From contig NZ_FNMZ01000014.1 in assembly GCF_900106695.1 (NCBI RefSeq), positions 1 to 50,984 of the forward strand: a stretch of DNA of 50,984 nt. Reading direction: 5' to 3'. The stretch comes from Albimonas donghaensis (GTDB taxonomy: Bacteria > Pseudomonadota > Alphaproteobacteria > Rhodobacterales > Rhodobacteraceae). The translations under genes were made by a program, and so were the position numbers. This document shows, piece by piece, positions 24,609-35,395 of the stretch; the first letter of the stretch is position 1, and every line of letters begins with the position of its first letter. The notes beneath the pieces were generated by a model that saw only the letters and a program-made list of their open reading frames with translations, was not told the DNA's origin and made no database searches.

Positions 24609-25204
24609 ATTCCGGTGTTCCTGTGCTGGTCGGTCGGGGTGGGGGAGGCGGGGGCATGCGCATCGCCGGTCAGCGCGGCGACATAGGCGCGGGTCTCGGG
24701 ATAGGGCGGCACGCCGCCATGGCGCGCGACAGCCTCGGGCCCGGCGTTGTAGGCGGCGAGGGCGAGGGGCACGTCGCCGAAGCGTGCAAGCTGCGCGGCG
24801 AAGTACCGGGCGGCGCCGTCGAGGTTTTGGGCCGCGTCGAACGGGTCGGAGACGCCCAGATCACGCGCCGTCTCCGGCATCAGCTGCCCGAGCCCCTGCG
24901 CGCCCTTCCGCGAGACCGCGCGCGGGTTCCAGCCGCTCTCGCGCTCGATCAGGGCAAGGAACAGAGCGATGAACTCGGTGGCGGAGAGGCCCGCCGCGCG
25001 CGGTCCCGCGCCGCCCGCGTGGCGGAGGGCGGCAGTCTCGGCGAGCGCCTTCAGCGCCACCTTGCTGGAGAAGTCAGGCGCGCCTGCGGCAGGCGTCGGC
25101 GGGCGGACCTGCGCCTCGCCGCCCGGCGCGAACTCGATCACCGTCGCGATTGCAGGTGCCGCGAGCAGGCAGAATCCGGCCGTCAGGAGAGTCAGGCGCC
25201 GCAT
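24596..25204 (-). CDS. virB1: VirB1 lytic transglycosylase
   Basis: A 202-aa secreted protein: signal peptide [20 protein letters not shown], then an SLT/lysozyme-like domain with [20 protein letters not shown] (catalytic Glu in ERESGWNP), [15 protein letters not shown] and [13 protein letters not shown]. It opens the peptidoglycan for channel assembly. It is the first gene of the virB operon; a nine-pair inverted repeat lies 28 bases upstream. Confidence 0.92.
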   Translation of the reverse strand: MRRLTLLTAGFCLLAAPAIATVIEFAPGGEAQVRPPTPAAGAPDFSSKVALKALAETAALRHAGGAGPRAAGLSATEFIALFLALIERESGWNPRAVSRKGAQGLGQLMPETARDLGVSDPFDAAQNLDGAARYFAAQLARFGDVPLALAAYNAGPEAVARHGGVPPYPETRAYVAALTGDAHAPASPTPTDQHRNTGIWEF

Positions 25205-25231
25205 CGCTCAGGCCCTCGGCAGCTGCTCGAA

Positions 25232-25259
25232 CGTCGCCTCGCGGTGAGGAGAGGCGACG
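25232..25259. promoter_or_regulatory. Inverted repeat upstream of virB1
   Basis: CGTCGCCTC, ten-base loop, GAGGCGACG: nine perfect pairs just upstream of the virB1 start. It may be an operator or mRNA leader structure of the virB operon. Confidence 0.4.
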
Positions 25260-25763
25260 AGGGCGTCGCCATGCTGCTCTGCATCCAGACCGCGCATCGC
25301 CTGCCTCCCTCCGGCTGATTGCGGAACCACGGCGCGCAGGAATCCGAAGCGCGGGCGAAGACCCGCGGGTCATCCCCCGCCCGAAAGGCGCGGGTCGTCC
25401 TGAGCTGTTCGGTGGCGAGGGGCGAACGGTTCTCGCCAAAGGCGAGTGCGTGCCGGGCCCCGTGCTTCCGCTTGAACGCGACGACCGCCGCCGCGCCTCA
25501 AATCGGGGCGATACTGTCGGGCGCGGAGTCCCGGGTCAACAGTGAAAGTATCTCTTATTCTTGCCGCATTTATTTATAGAGTATGAAGCTCGAAGCAGTC
25601 CGTTTAGGGCTGTTCGTTCAGCGCCGATTTAATCTCTTGGCGCGCATGACGAAGAGATGAATTTTAATCGCACTTGGCTTGAATAGAACGCTTGGCTAGT
25701 CTCCGCCGGATCAACCGCAGAGCGAAGGACGCAAGACACGCCCGGCGCGGACAGGCCCGCGCC
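25260..25763. other. Region without gene between virB1 and the ctRNA/repC locus
   Basis: No frame here looks coding. The half near repC (about 25545-25690) is clearly more AT-rich than its surroundings and may hold the repC promoter; the half near virB1 should hold the virB promoter. I could not assign either promoter firmly. Confidence 0.4.
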
Positions 25764-25826
25764 GAAAAAAAGAAAACCCCCGATGATCGGAGACCATCAG
25801 GGGCTCGGCTAACGCCGTCGTTTGAC
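25764..25826 (-). ncRNA. Putative antisense ctRNA controlling repC
   Basis: Minus-strand signals describe a short RNA about 60 nt long. A candidate promoter TTGCCA (25856-25861), 17-bp spacer, TAACGT (25833-25838) predicts a start near 25826. A strong intrinsic terminator follows: hairpin CCCC-GATG/CATC-GGGG (25778-25803), then a T-rich tail TTTTCTTTTTTTC (complement of 25764-25776). RepABC plasmids carry such a ctRNA just upstream of repC; it pairs with the repC leader and blocks RepC synthesis. Size, position and structure match. Confidence 0.75.
25778..25803 (-). terminator. Intrinsic terminator of the ctRNA
   Basis: GC-rich stem (CCCC, bulge, GATG paired with CATC, bulge, GGGG) followed on the minus strand by TTTTCTTTTTTT. 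It is the clearest Rho-independent terminator in the window. Confidence 0.75.
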
Positions 25827-25842
25827 AGCTCGACGTTAGCCG
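25806..25842 (+). promoter_or_regulatory. repC leader stem-loop
   Basis: CGGCTAACG (plus an internal GTCG) pairs with CGACGTTAGCCG across a TTTGACAG-containing loop. It lies in the repC leader. In repABC plasmids the equivalent structure alternates with one that hides the repC ribosome binding site, and ctRNA binding decides between them. Confidence 0.6.
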
Positions 25843-25861
25843 TTTCCCCAAGCGCTGGCAA
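25833..25861 (-). promoter_or_regulatory. ctRNA promoter
   Basis: TTGCCA, 17-bp spacer, TAACGT on the minus strand. The -10 box lies within the 3' arm of the leader stem-loop. Confidence 0.5.
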
Positions 25862-25929
25862 GAAAAGACGCCCTCGGGCGAACAGAGAAGCTGTGCCTGC
25901 GCTTCTGGTCTCCGTGAGGAGAGCAGCGA

Positions 25930-27075
25930 ATGACCACCCCCACCCGTCGCGGCGATGCCGCCGTGGCGCGCCGAAAGGCCTTCCTTTCCAACCTGCATCG
26001 CCTGCTCGACCAGGCGGCGGCGACGCTCGGCCTGTCTGATGCCGTTGCGACCACCGCGCATGATTTGATCAACCGCATTCCAGAGGACGCCCCAGGGCCG
26101 ATCAGCCCCGCCGGCGTGGAGCGCCTCGCGGCCCTGCGCGGGGTCGATCCGCGCACCATCCGCTACCGTATCCGCAAGCTGATTGACGTGGGGCTGGCCG
26201 AGAACCTCTGCCAGGACGGCGGGCGGCGCCAGGTCGTCCGCGACCGGCAGGGTCGCGTCGCCGAGATCTACGGCATCGGTTTCTGGCCGCTGCTCGACCG
26301 TGCCGCGGAGATCGAGGCCGCCGCCGAAGCCCGCCGCAGATCCGTCGACGAGCACGCCCGGCTGCGGCGCGAGATCAGCGCCATCCGCCGCCGCCTACGG
26401 CCGGTATTTGAGGCGGGACGCGCGGCGGCGGAGGCCTGCGTCGCATGGCGCAGTTTCCCGCGCCGGCTCGCCCATCTTGGCGTCGAGCGTCTGCGGGATC
26501 TCTTCGCCCGCGTGCAATCCCTGCTGGAGGCGGTGGAGGCGCCCGGCGCCGCCTGTGGACAACTCGCCGAGAGCCGGAAAAATCGTTCCGACCGGCCGGA
26601 AAAATCCGAGCGCCCATACAGAACACATCAATTCTCTTCAGAGACCTGTAATCCCGCGGAGGCACGCCAAGCCCGTGCGATCGCTTGCGGTCTCCAGTAC
26701 GTCACCCTGCCGATGGCGCTCGAACTCCTGCCCTGGGACTGGCGCGACGACTTGAACCGCTACGGCGCGCCGAGCTGGGAGGCGGTGACGCAAATCGCCT
26801 GCGAACGGGCGCTGCGCGAAGGGCTGCGGCAGGATGCTTGGAGCTGCGCCGAGGCCGCCTTGGGCCGATCCGGCGCCGCGGTGCTGGCGCTGACCGCCTT
26901 TGCTGGGGCTGAGGCGCGCGGCGGCGTTGTGCGAAACCCCGGCGGATGGGTCCGGCGGATGGTGGAGCTGGCCGAGGAAGGGCGGGCTCAGCTGCACCGC
27001 TCGGTGTTCGGATTGCTGGCGGAGGCCGAAGCGGCGGTGCCCGGCGAAAGCGAACCTACTCGCGCAGGTACTTGA
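25930..27075 (+). CDS. repC: Replication initiator RepC
   Basis: A 381-aa initiator of the RepC family of repABC plasmids. The N-terminal DNA-binding half has a winged-helix region (LAALRGVDPRTIRYRIRKLIDVGLAENL) and the family block GIGFWPLLDRAAEIEAAAEARRR; the C-terminal half contains AWSCAEAALGRSGAAVLALTAF. In this family the origin usually lies inside repC; an AT-richer stretch with two copies of CCGGAAAAATC (26573-26613) is a candidate. RepA and RepB of repABC are absent, so this is a stand-alone RepC. Its 3' end overlaps a convergent small gene by 20 bases. Confidence 0.88.
   Translation: MTTPTRRGDAAVARRKAFLSNLHRLLDQAAATLGLSDAVATTAHDLINRIPEDAPGPISPAGVERLAALRGVDPRTIRYRIRKLIDVGLAENLCQDGGRRQVVRDRQGRVAEIYGIGFWPLLDRAAEIEAAAEARRRSVDEHARLRREISAIRRRLRPVFEAGRAAAEACVAWRSFPRRLAHLGVERLRDLFARVQSLLEAVEAPGAACGQLAESRKNRSDRPEKSERPYRTHQFSSETCNPAEARQARAIACGLQYVTLPMALELLPWDWRDDLNRYGAPSWEAVTQIACERALREGLRQDAWSCAEAALGRSGAAVLALTAFAGAEARGGVVRNPGGWVRRMVELAEEGRAQLHRSVFGLLAEAEAAVPGESEPTRAGT
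26573..26613. repeat. Direct repeat in repC, candidate internal oriV
   Basis: CCGGAAAAATC occurs twice about 27 bp apart in the least GC-rich part of repC, followed by an AT-richer stretch to about 26650. RepC replicons commonly have oriV within repC; this placement is inference. Confidence 0.35.
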
Positions 27076-27184
27076 CCAGCGCCGCGATCGCCAGCACGGC
27101 CAGCACGATCAGCAGCAGGCCCAATAGCCAGCCGAAGCCCATGCCGAAGCTCATCATTCCATCGCCCATCGCATCACCGTACAT
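27056..27184 (-). CDS. 42-aa membrane protein downstream of copA
   Basis: A 42-aa frame with a near-ideal ribosome binding site (AGGAGG, eight bases before the ATG). The first 20 residues are Gly/Met-rich (MYGDAMGDGMMSFGMGFGW), then one membrane helix LLGLLLIVLAVLAIAALV and a basic end KYLRE. Small Met-rich single-helix proteins are often encoded beside copper or silver exporters, so a helper or metal-binding role is possible. It follows the copper ATPase by about 100 bases and overlaps repC tail to tail. No family recognised. Confidence 0.72.
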   Translation of the reverse strand: MYGDAMGDGMMSFGMGFGWLLGLLLIVLAVLAIAALVKYLRE

Positions 27185-27286
27185 CGCGAATTCCTCCTGC
27201 TTGCAGTGCGGCGGCGGACGAGCCCGCAGCCGTGACGCCTGCGCCGCCGTCGACCGGGAGCGGTGGCTGCCTTGGCCTTGCCCGGG

Positions 27287-29827
<2,541 letters not shown>

Positions 29828-29837
29828 CACGGCCCCT

Positions 29838-29868
29838 GATGTAGGTGTTCCAGCGACTGGAAGGTCAA
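29838..29868 (-). promoter_or_regulatory. CueR-type promoter of the copper ATPase
   Basis: Minus strand TTGACC (29863-29868), a 19-bp spacer and TACATC (29838-29843). The spacer carries the dyad ACCTTCC-N7-GGAACACC. The over-long spacer with this dyad is the hallmark of MerR/CueR-activated promoters. Confidence 0.8.
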
Positions 29869-29917
29869 GGGGCGGAAGACCCCCTGACGCCTCCCACCCG
29901 CAGAGCGAAGGGACGCT

Positions 29918-31249
29918 TCAGGTCGAAGGGTGATGGTGATGCCCGCCCGGCTCGTCGGCCTGCGGTGCGCTCACCCAGTTGCCGACCCAGGCGCGTTCCA
30001 GGACGAAGACGACCCCGATCAGCCCAGCCGCGATGGCGACGATCCAGGGATCCTCCAGCAGCTTGGCGCGGCCGAAGGCGGCCAGCACCACGAGGTCCAG
30101 CCCGATCGCCGTGCACAGAATCCAGCCCCGCGCTCCGACCCGGGCGCGCAGCCGTCGCAGGATGCCGACCTGCACGATCACGTCCATGGTCAGGTAGAGG
30201 AACACCCCCAGCGAGGCGATGCGGCCCAGGTCGAACAGGACCGTGGCCAGCGCCGCCAGCACCGCCACATAGACCAGCAGGTGGCGCTGGATCGGCCCCG
30301 ACATGCCGAAATGGCTGTGGGGGATCATCTTCATCTCGGTCAGCATGGTCAGCATCCGCGACACCGCGAACAGGCTCGCCAGCACGCCCGAGGCGGTGGC
30401 GACCAGCGCCAGCGCAACCGTCAGCCGGAAGCCCCAGGGGCCCAGCGTCGGCTCGGCCGCGCGGGCCAGCGCATAGTCCCGCGCCTCCACGATCTGCTCG
30501 AAGGTCAGGCCGCGGGCGACCGCCCAGGCGACCAGCAGGTAGGTCGCCGTGCACACCACGATCGAGATCGCGATGGCGCGCGCCACGTTGCGCTCGGGCG
30601 AGACCATCTCGCCGCCGCTGTTGGTGATGGTGGTGAAGCCCTTGAAGGCCATCACCGCCAGCGCCACGGCTGCAAGGAAGCCCGCGGCGGAGCCCTGCGG
30701 GGCCGAGGACGCCTCGGGCGCGCCGGCGGCCCACAGGGCGGCCGCGCCGAACGCCATGATGCCGCCGATCTTGATCGCGGCCATCACCAGCGAGGCGCGC
30801 CCCACCGACTTCGATCCCGAGCGGTTCACCAGGAAGGCGAAGCCGATCAGACCCACGCCCAGGACAGGCGCCAGCCAGTGGTCGGACCCCAGGTCGAAGG
30901 GCCTGAGCGCGTAGGTCCCGAAGGTCCGGGCCACCAGGCTCTGCGCGATGATCATCGACAGAGCCATCAGCATCGAGGCGCCGGCGGCGACGGCCCCCAC
31001 GCCCCAGGCTTTCTGGAGGATCATCGCGATCCCGCCCGAGGATGGCCAGACCCGGGTCATACAGGCGTAGGCATAGGCGCTGAAAGAGGTGACCACCGCC
31101 CCGGCCAGGAAGGCCCATGGAAAGGCGGGGCCGGCCAGCTCGGCGATCTGGCCGGTCAGGGCGAAGATGCCTGCACCGATCATCACCCCGGTTCCCATCG
31201 AGACGCCGCCCAGCAGCGTGATGCGTCGTTCGCGGTCGTCATGATCCAT
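29918..31249 (-). CDS. APC-family permease with His-rich tail
   Basis: A 443-aa polytopic membrane protein with about 12 hydrophobic segments. The N-terminal pattern GVSMGTGVMIGAGIFALTGQIAELAGPAFPWAFLAG contains the GxGIF motif of the amino acid-polyamine-organocation superfamily. The C terminus ends in GGHHHHPST, a possible metal-binding tail. Its substrate is unknown. It sits inside the copper island after the transporter membrane-domain gene; whether it has a role in metal tolerance cannot be judged from sequence. Confidence 0.82.
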   Translation of the reverse strand: MDHDDRERRITLLGGVSMGTGVMIGAGIFALTGQIAELAGPAFPWAFLAGAVVTSFSAYAYACMTRVWPSSGGIAMILQKAWGVGAVAAGASMLMALSMIIAQSLVARTFGTYALRPFDLGSDHWLAPVLGVGLIGFAFLVNRSGSKSVGRASLVMAAIKIGGIMAFGAAALWAAGAPEASSAPQGSAAGFLAAVALAVMAFKGFTTITNSGGEMVSPERNVARAIAISIVVCTATYLLVAWAVARGLTFEQIVEARDYALARAAEPTLGPWGFRLTVALALVATASGVLASLFAVSRMLTMLTEMKMIPHSHFGMSGPIQRHLLVYVAVLAALATVLFDLGRIASLGVFLYLTMDVIVQVGILRRLRARVGARGWILCTAIGLDLVVLAAFGRAKLLEDPWIVAIAAGLIGVVFVLERAWVGNWVSAPQADEPGGHHHHPST

Positions 31250-31393
31250 GACGGGGCCTCCTGTCGTCGTATCTCTGGTCTGGTTCGCGTCGCGCGCCCG
31301 GCGCGACGCCGGGCCTGGGCGAAGGCCGGCGGAAGGATGAGGCGGCGTGGGCGGTCCCGCGTCGCCTCCGCAGGCGGCTGCGCTGTCCGCGGG

Positions 31394-32653
31394 TCATGCC
31401 GTTTCCATGGGACATGGCTCCCGCGACGCCGGCGACAACGCCGAGGCCGGCGCGGTCCGGGCCGGGGCGAGATGGGCCAGCAGCTCCTGGTAGCGCACCC
31501 GCACGTCCTCGACCGCCTGGTAGTGGCGCAGCAGTTCGCGAAGCGGCGCGGAGAAATCCTTGTAGGCCGCCAGCACCGCCACCAGCGCGCCCAGGGTCAG
31601 CCGGCCCTCGATCACCAGCCAGCCGCCGATGGCGTAGAAGAAGAAGGGCGTCAGCGAGGCGAGGAAGTTGCTGACCGACTTCATGAAGAACTTCTCGCGT
31701 TGCAGGTTCCGCCGGATCGACTCGATGCGCCGGAAGCCCCCGCAAACGTCGGCCAGGCCCTCGCGCGGGGCGAGGCCGAGGCGGGCCTCCGGCCGCAGCG
31801 ACTGACCGGCGAGCTCGCCGCCCAGGGTCCGCATCTCGGCGACCCGGGCGCGGGCCAGCCGGTTCACCCGTCGCTGAAGGCGGGGGATCACCACCAGCTG
31901 GACGGGCAGCAGCGAGACGGCGGCCGCGCCCAGCACCGGGTCCTGCATGAACATGAAGGCGAGGATGGTCAGGAAGGTTCCGCCCTGGAACACCGGCAGC
32001 ACGATGGCCTCGGCCGCGAAACCGCCGATCGGCTCGACCTCCTGGGCGATCAGGGGGATGGTTTCGCCGCGCCTCGGGCCTCCCGCGCCGGCGCGCCAGC
32101 GGCGGTAGATCGTCAGGCGCAGGCGGCGCAGCACGCGCTCGCCCACCCGTCCCTTCGCCACGTTGATCGCGAATTTCAGCGCCCCGCTCGTCATCACCGC
32201 GACGAGGTAGAGCGCGCAGAGCAGGAACAGGAACTCGAGCTGGTCGAAGCTCCATAGGCCCGCGGTCAGCGGAAAGCCCTCGGCGTCGATGGCCCGGTTC
32301 ACGATCAGCTTGGGCAGCTCCAGCGCGGCGTAGAGCACCGGCAGCGCCGCGAGGCTGAGGCCCAGCAGCAGCGGCAGCTCCGCCCGGGTCCAGCGCAGCA
32401 CGAAGGCGTAGACGCCCGGCTCGAACCCGGGAACGGGCGGCGGCGCGGCGCCGGCGGGACGTCCGCGGGCGCGCAGCGCCGAGACCAGCCGCCACAGAGC
32501 GAGCGCGGCCAGCGCGATCGGGGCCCAGACCAGCGTCAGGTGAAAGACCGGATGCACCCAGCCGGGCGTGTCCGCGGTGATCTCATGGCCGACCGCGTGG
32601 GCGACCGCATGCATCAGGTCATGGGGGATCTGAAAGAGGAAAGTCGCGTCCAT
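31394..32653 (-). CDS. ABC-transporter-like membrane domain without ATPase
   Basis: A 419-aa membrane protein. After a His-containing N terminus (HDLMHAVAHAVGHE) and a first pair of helices, residues about 85-395 look like an ABC exporter transmembrane domain: long helices, the block RRLRLTIYRRWRAG, IPLIAQEVEPIGGFAAEAI, and LGALVAVLAAYKDFSAPLRELLRHYQAVEDVRVRYQEL, the usual last segment before an ATPase domain. No Walker or signature motif follows; the frame stops soon after. Either a stand-alone membrane domain or the truncated front of a full exporter. No ATPase gene is present downstream. Confidence 0.7.
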   Translation of the reverse strand: MDATFLFQIPHDLMHAVAHAVGHEITADTPGWVHPVFHLTLVWAPIALAALALWRLVSALRARGRPAGAAPPPVPGFEPGVYAFVLRWTRAELPLLLGLSLAALPVLYAALELPKLIVNRAIDAEGFPLTAGLWSFDQLEFLFLLCALYLVAVMTSGALKFAINVAKGRVGERVLRRLRLTIYRRWRAGAGGPRRGETIPLIAQEVEPIGGFAAEAIVLPVFQGGTFLTILAFMFMQDPVLGAAAVSLLPVQLVVIPRLQRRVNRLARARVAEMRTLGGELAGQSLRPEARLGLAPREGLADVCGGFRRIESIRRNLQREKFFMKSVSNFLASLTPFFFYAIGGWLVIEGRLTLGALVAVLAAYKDFSAPLRELLRHYQAVEDVRVRYQELLAHLAPARTAPASALSPASREPCPMETA

Positions 32654-32706
32654 CGGCGTTCGGCCCGGTCTGCGCGTCCGCCCCGGCCGGACGAGTCCGG
32701 CGGGGA

Positions 32707-32734
32707 GACGCCCCCGGGTCTCGCCGGGGGCGTC
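32707..32734. terminator. Strong hairpin downstream of copB
   Basis: GACGCCCCCGG, six-base loop, CCGGGGGCGTC: eleven perfect pairs, 18 bases past the copB stop. No T-run follows on the minus strand, so it may be a terminator or an mRNA-stabilising end. Confidence 0.55.
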
Positions 32735-32752
32735 CGTCTTCGGGACGACGGA

Positions 32753-33448
32753 TCAGAAGAGGATCTTCGTCCCCACAACGAAATAGACCGCGTCCGTCGC
32801 CTCTCCCGAGGCCCGGCGCAGGTCCGCGCTGTCGCCGAAATACCGCTCGTAGTGGACGCCCACATAGGGCGAGACCAGGCGGTCCACGACGTCGTAGCTC
32901 AGCCGCAGCCCGGCCTCGAGCTTCGGCCCGAAGGCGCCGGCGTCGATGGCCCGGTCGTCGACCAGCGGGACCGAGACCTCGACGCTCGGCGTCAGGATCA
33001 GCCGGTTGGTGATCAGCGCCTCGTAGTCCAGTTCGACCCGGGCGAAGGGCTTGTCCGAGACGAACAGGTCGGCGTCCACCTCGAACCACTGGGGGGCGAG
33101 GCCATGCACGCCGACGACGCCGTAGACCCGGTCCGGCCCCTCGGGAGTCGAGACCATGACGCCCCCCACGGCGTCGAAGAAGGGCGAGATCGGGACCTGG
33201 ACGCGGGCCTGGTTCTCCAGCGTCTCGAAGGTTCCGGGGCCGGTCAGCAGCTCGGCCTCCGAGCGCCACACGAAGCGGAGCTCGTCGGTTCCCGCCACGG
33301 CGTCGAAGTCCCAGGCGAGGACGTCCTCGTCCTCGCCGAAGCGGTAGTCCAGCTGCTCGACCTGGAGGCCCCAGATCGCCGGTTCGGCCAGCGCCGGCCC
33401 GGCCGCGGCGATCAGCGCGAGGGCGGGAAGGATGCGGGTCGCGTGCAT
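32753..33448 (-). CDS. copB: Copper resistance protein CopB (outer membrane)
   Basis: A 231-aa protein with a signal peptide (MHATRILPALALIAAAGPALA) and a beta-barrel-like body typical of the CopB family: VEQLDYRFGEDEDVLAWDFDAVAG, FFDAVGGVMVSTPEGPDRVYGVVGVHGLAPQWFEVDADLF, ALITNRLILTPSVEV, and a terminal phenylalanine as in outer-membrane proteins. The Met-rich N-terminal extension of some CopB proteins is missing. ATG 33448 is preferred (GAGGG eight bases upstream); an ATG at 33472 would overlap the oxidase gene. Confidence 0.87.
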   Translation of the reverse strand: MHATRILPALALIAAAGPALAEPAIWGLQVEQLDYRFGEDEDVLAWDFDAVAGTDELRFVWRSEAELLTGPGTFETLENQARVQVPISPFFDAVGGVMVSTPEGPDRVYGVVGVHGLAPQWFEVDADLFVSDKPFARVELDYEALITNRLILTPSVEVSVPLVDDRAIDAGAFGPKLEAGLRLSYDVVDRLVSPYVGVHYERYFGDSADLRRASGEATDAVYFVVGTKILF

Positions 33449-33452
33449 GGTC

Positions 33453-35327
33453 TCAACCCTCGTCATGCGCATGGGAATGGGCGGCGGCGGCCGGCTCGGC
33501 GCCGTGATCCGCGGCGGGCATGTTCATCGCCTGCTTCGGCGCGCCCTCGACGATCACCTTGCGGAACATGCCGCCGGCCATGTGGTAGGACAGGTGGCAG
33601 TGGAACGCCCACTGGCCCGGCGCGTCGACCTCGGTCTCGGTGTAGAGCGTCGTGCCCGGCGCCACGCTGACCGTGTGCTTGATCGGGTCGCGTGCACCCG
33701 AGCCGGTGTCGAGGATGGTCCACATGCCGTGCAGGTGCATGGGGTGGGTCATCATCGTCTCGTTGACGAACTTGAAGCGCACCCGCTCGCCCATGCGCAG
33801 GCGGATCGGCTCGGCGTCCTCGTATTTCACGCCGTTGATCGACCAGATGTAGCGTTCCATGTTGCCGGTCAGGCGCAGCTCGATCTCGCGCGTCGCCTCC
33901 CGGTCGGGATAGAGCGGGGCGCGGGCCTTCAGGTCGGCATAGGACAGGAACTTGCCGCCCTCCGCCGCCTCGGGCGTCAGCCCGCTGCCGGGCGCGTAGA
34001 AGGGGTCGCCGCCGGCCATGCCGGAATGGTCCATGCCGGGCATGGAGCCGTGGTTCATCCCCTCCATCCGCGAGCCGTCGGGCATCGTGTGGCCGCCGCC
34101 CGCCATCCCGGCGTGCGCGTCGCCCGCCATGGTCGACCCGTCGGGCATGACGTGCCCGCCCCCGGCCATCGCCGCATGGGCGTCACCGGGCATCGTGGAG
34201 CCGTCCGGCATCACGTGGCTCGCGCCGCCCTGGCCCATGCCCCCATGGCCCATGTCGCCATGATCCATGCCCTCCATCATGCCCATGTCGGCCATGGTCA
34301 GGCGCGGGGCGGGGCGCAGGTCGGGGATCTCGGCCGCCATGCCCTCGCGCGGGGCCAGCGTGCCGCGGGCCATGGCGGTGCGGCCCATGGATTCGCCCAG
34401 CACCGAGTAGGCGCGGTCCTCGGTCGGGCGCACGATCACGTCATAGGTCTCGGCCACGCCCAGGCGCAGCTCGTCCACCACCACCGGCAGCACGTCATTG
34501 CCGTCGGCGGCGACCACGGTCATCTCCAGGCCAGGGATGCGCACGTCGAAATAGGTCATCGCCGAGCTGTTGATCAGCCGCAGCCGCACCCGCTCGCCCG
34601 GCTTGAACAGGCCCGTCCAGTTCGCCTCGGCGTCCCGCCCGTTGATCATCGGCGCGAAGCCCTGCACGTCCTCGACGTCGGTGGGCATCATGCGCATGTC
34701 GCCCCAGGCCGCCCGGTCCGCCAGCGCCGCGCCTAGGCCCTTCTCGCCGGCGTCGGACAGCAGGTCGAACAGGGTGCGCTGCTGGCGGTTGTAGTAGTCG
34801 GCCGAGAGCTTGAGGTTGCGGAACACCCGATCCCCGGAGTGGGGATGCTTGTCGGTGAACTGCACCACGTAGTCGCGGTCGTAGCGGTAGGGTTCGCGCG
34901 CCCTCGGCTCGATCACGATCGCCCCGAAGGCGCCGTCCGGCTCCTGGAAGCCGGAATGCGAATGGAACCAGTAGGTGCCGCTCTGCACGATGGGAAAGCG
35001 GTAGGTGAAGGTCTCGCCCGGCTTGATGCCGGGGAAGCTGATGCCGGGCACGCCGTCCTCCTCGAACGGCAGGATCAGCCCGTGCCAGTGGATCGAGGTG
35101 TCCTCGGACAGGTTGTTGGTCACCCGGATGGTCACCTCCTCGCCTTCCTGGAAGCGGAGGACGGTGGGGATCTGCGAGCCGTTGTAGCCGATGCCGGACT
35201 TGGTGAAGCCGGCGGTTTCGATGCGGACCGGATCGACGGTGATGTCGTAGGTCCCGGCAAGGGCGGCGAGCGGCGCCAGGGCGGCCGTCGCCAGCGCGAG
35301 CGTGCGCGCCAGACCAGATGGCGTCAT
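33453..35327 (-). CDS. copA: Multicopper oxidase CopA (copper resistance)
   Basis: A 624-aa periplasmic multicopper oxidase. Copper ligand motifs are complete: IHWHG and YWFHSHS, HPMHLHG, and HCHLSYHMAGGM with the type 1 copper site. A Met/His-rich insert at about residues 345-440 includes MDHGDMGHGGMGQGG and two near-identical 21-residue repeats (HVMPDGSTMPGDAHAAMAGG and HVMPDGSTMAGDAHAGMAGG) plus a third, decayed copy. It should oxidise Cu(I) and bind excess copper. No twin-arginine motif is visible in the short signal peptide, unusual for this family. It shares its symbol with the P-type ATPase; they are unrelated. Confidence 0.92.
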   Translation of the reverse strand: MTPSGLARTLALATAALAPLAALAGTYDITVDPVRIETAGFTKSGIGYNGSQIPTVLRFQEGEEVTIRVTNNLSEDTSIHWHGLILPFEEDGVPGISFPGIKPGETFTYRFPIVQSGTYWFHSHSGFQEPDGAFGAIVIEPRAREPYRYDRDYVVQFTDKHPHSGDRVFRNLKLSADYYNRQQRTLFDLLSDAGEKGLGAALADRAAWGDMRMMPTDVEDVQGFAPMINGRDAEANWTGLFKPGERVRLRLINSSAMTYFDVRIPGLEMTVVAADGNDVLPVVVDELRLGVAETYDVIVRPTEDRAYSVLGESMGRTAMARGTLAPREGMAAEIPDLRPAPRLTMADMGMMEGMDHGDMGHGGMGQGGASHVMPDGSTMPGDAHAAMAGGGHVMPDGSTMAGDAHAGMAGGGHTMPDGSRMEGMNHGSMPGMDHSGMAGGDPFYAPGSGLTPEAAEGGKFLSYADLKARAPLYPDREATREIELRLTGNMERYIWSINGVKYEDAEPIRLRMGERVRFKFVNETMMTHPMHLHGMWTILDTGSGARDPIKHTVSVAPGTTLYTETEVDAPGQWAFHCHLSYHMAGGMFRKVIVEGAPKQAMNMPAADHGAEPAAAAHSHAHDEG

Positions 35328-35395
35328 GGTCGGTTTCCTGATGTTGGGGGCGTGAGGACCGACGCGCCGCGGCGGCGCGTCGGTCCGTCGTCACG

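Noticed and set aside
29930-32257. 775-codon plus-strand frame opposite permease and exporter genes
   Set aside because: Gln/Arg/His-rich shadow frame crossing two real genes and their gap.
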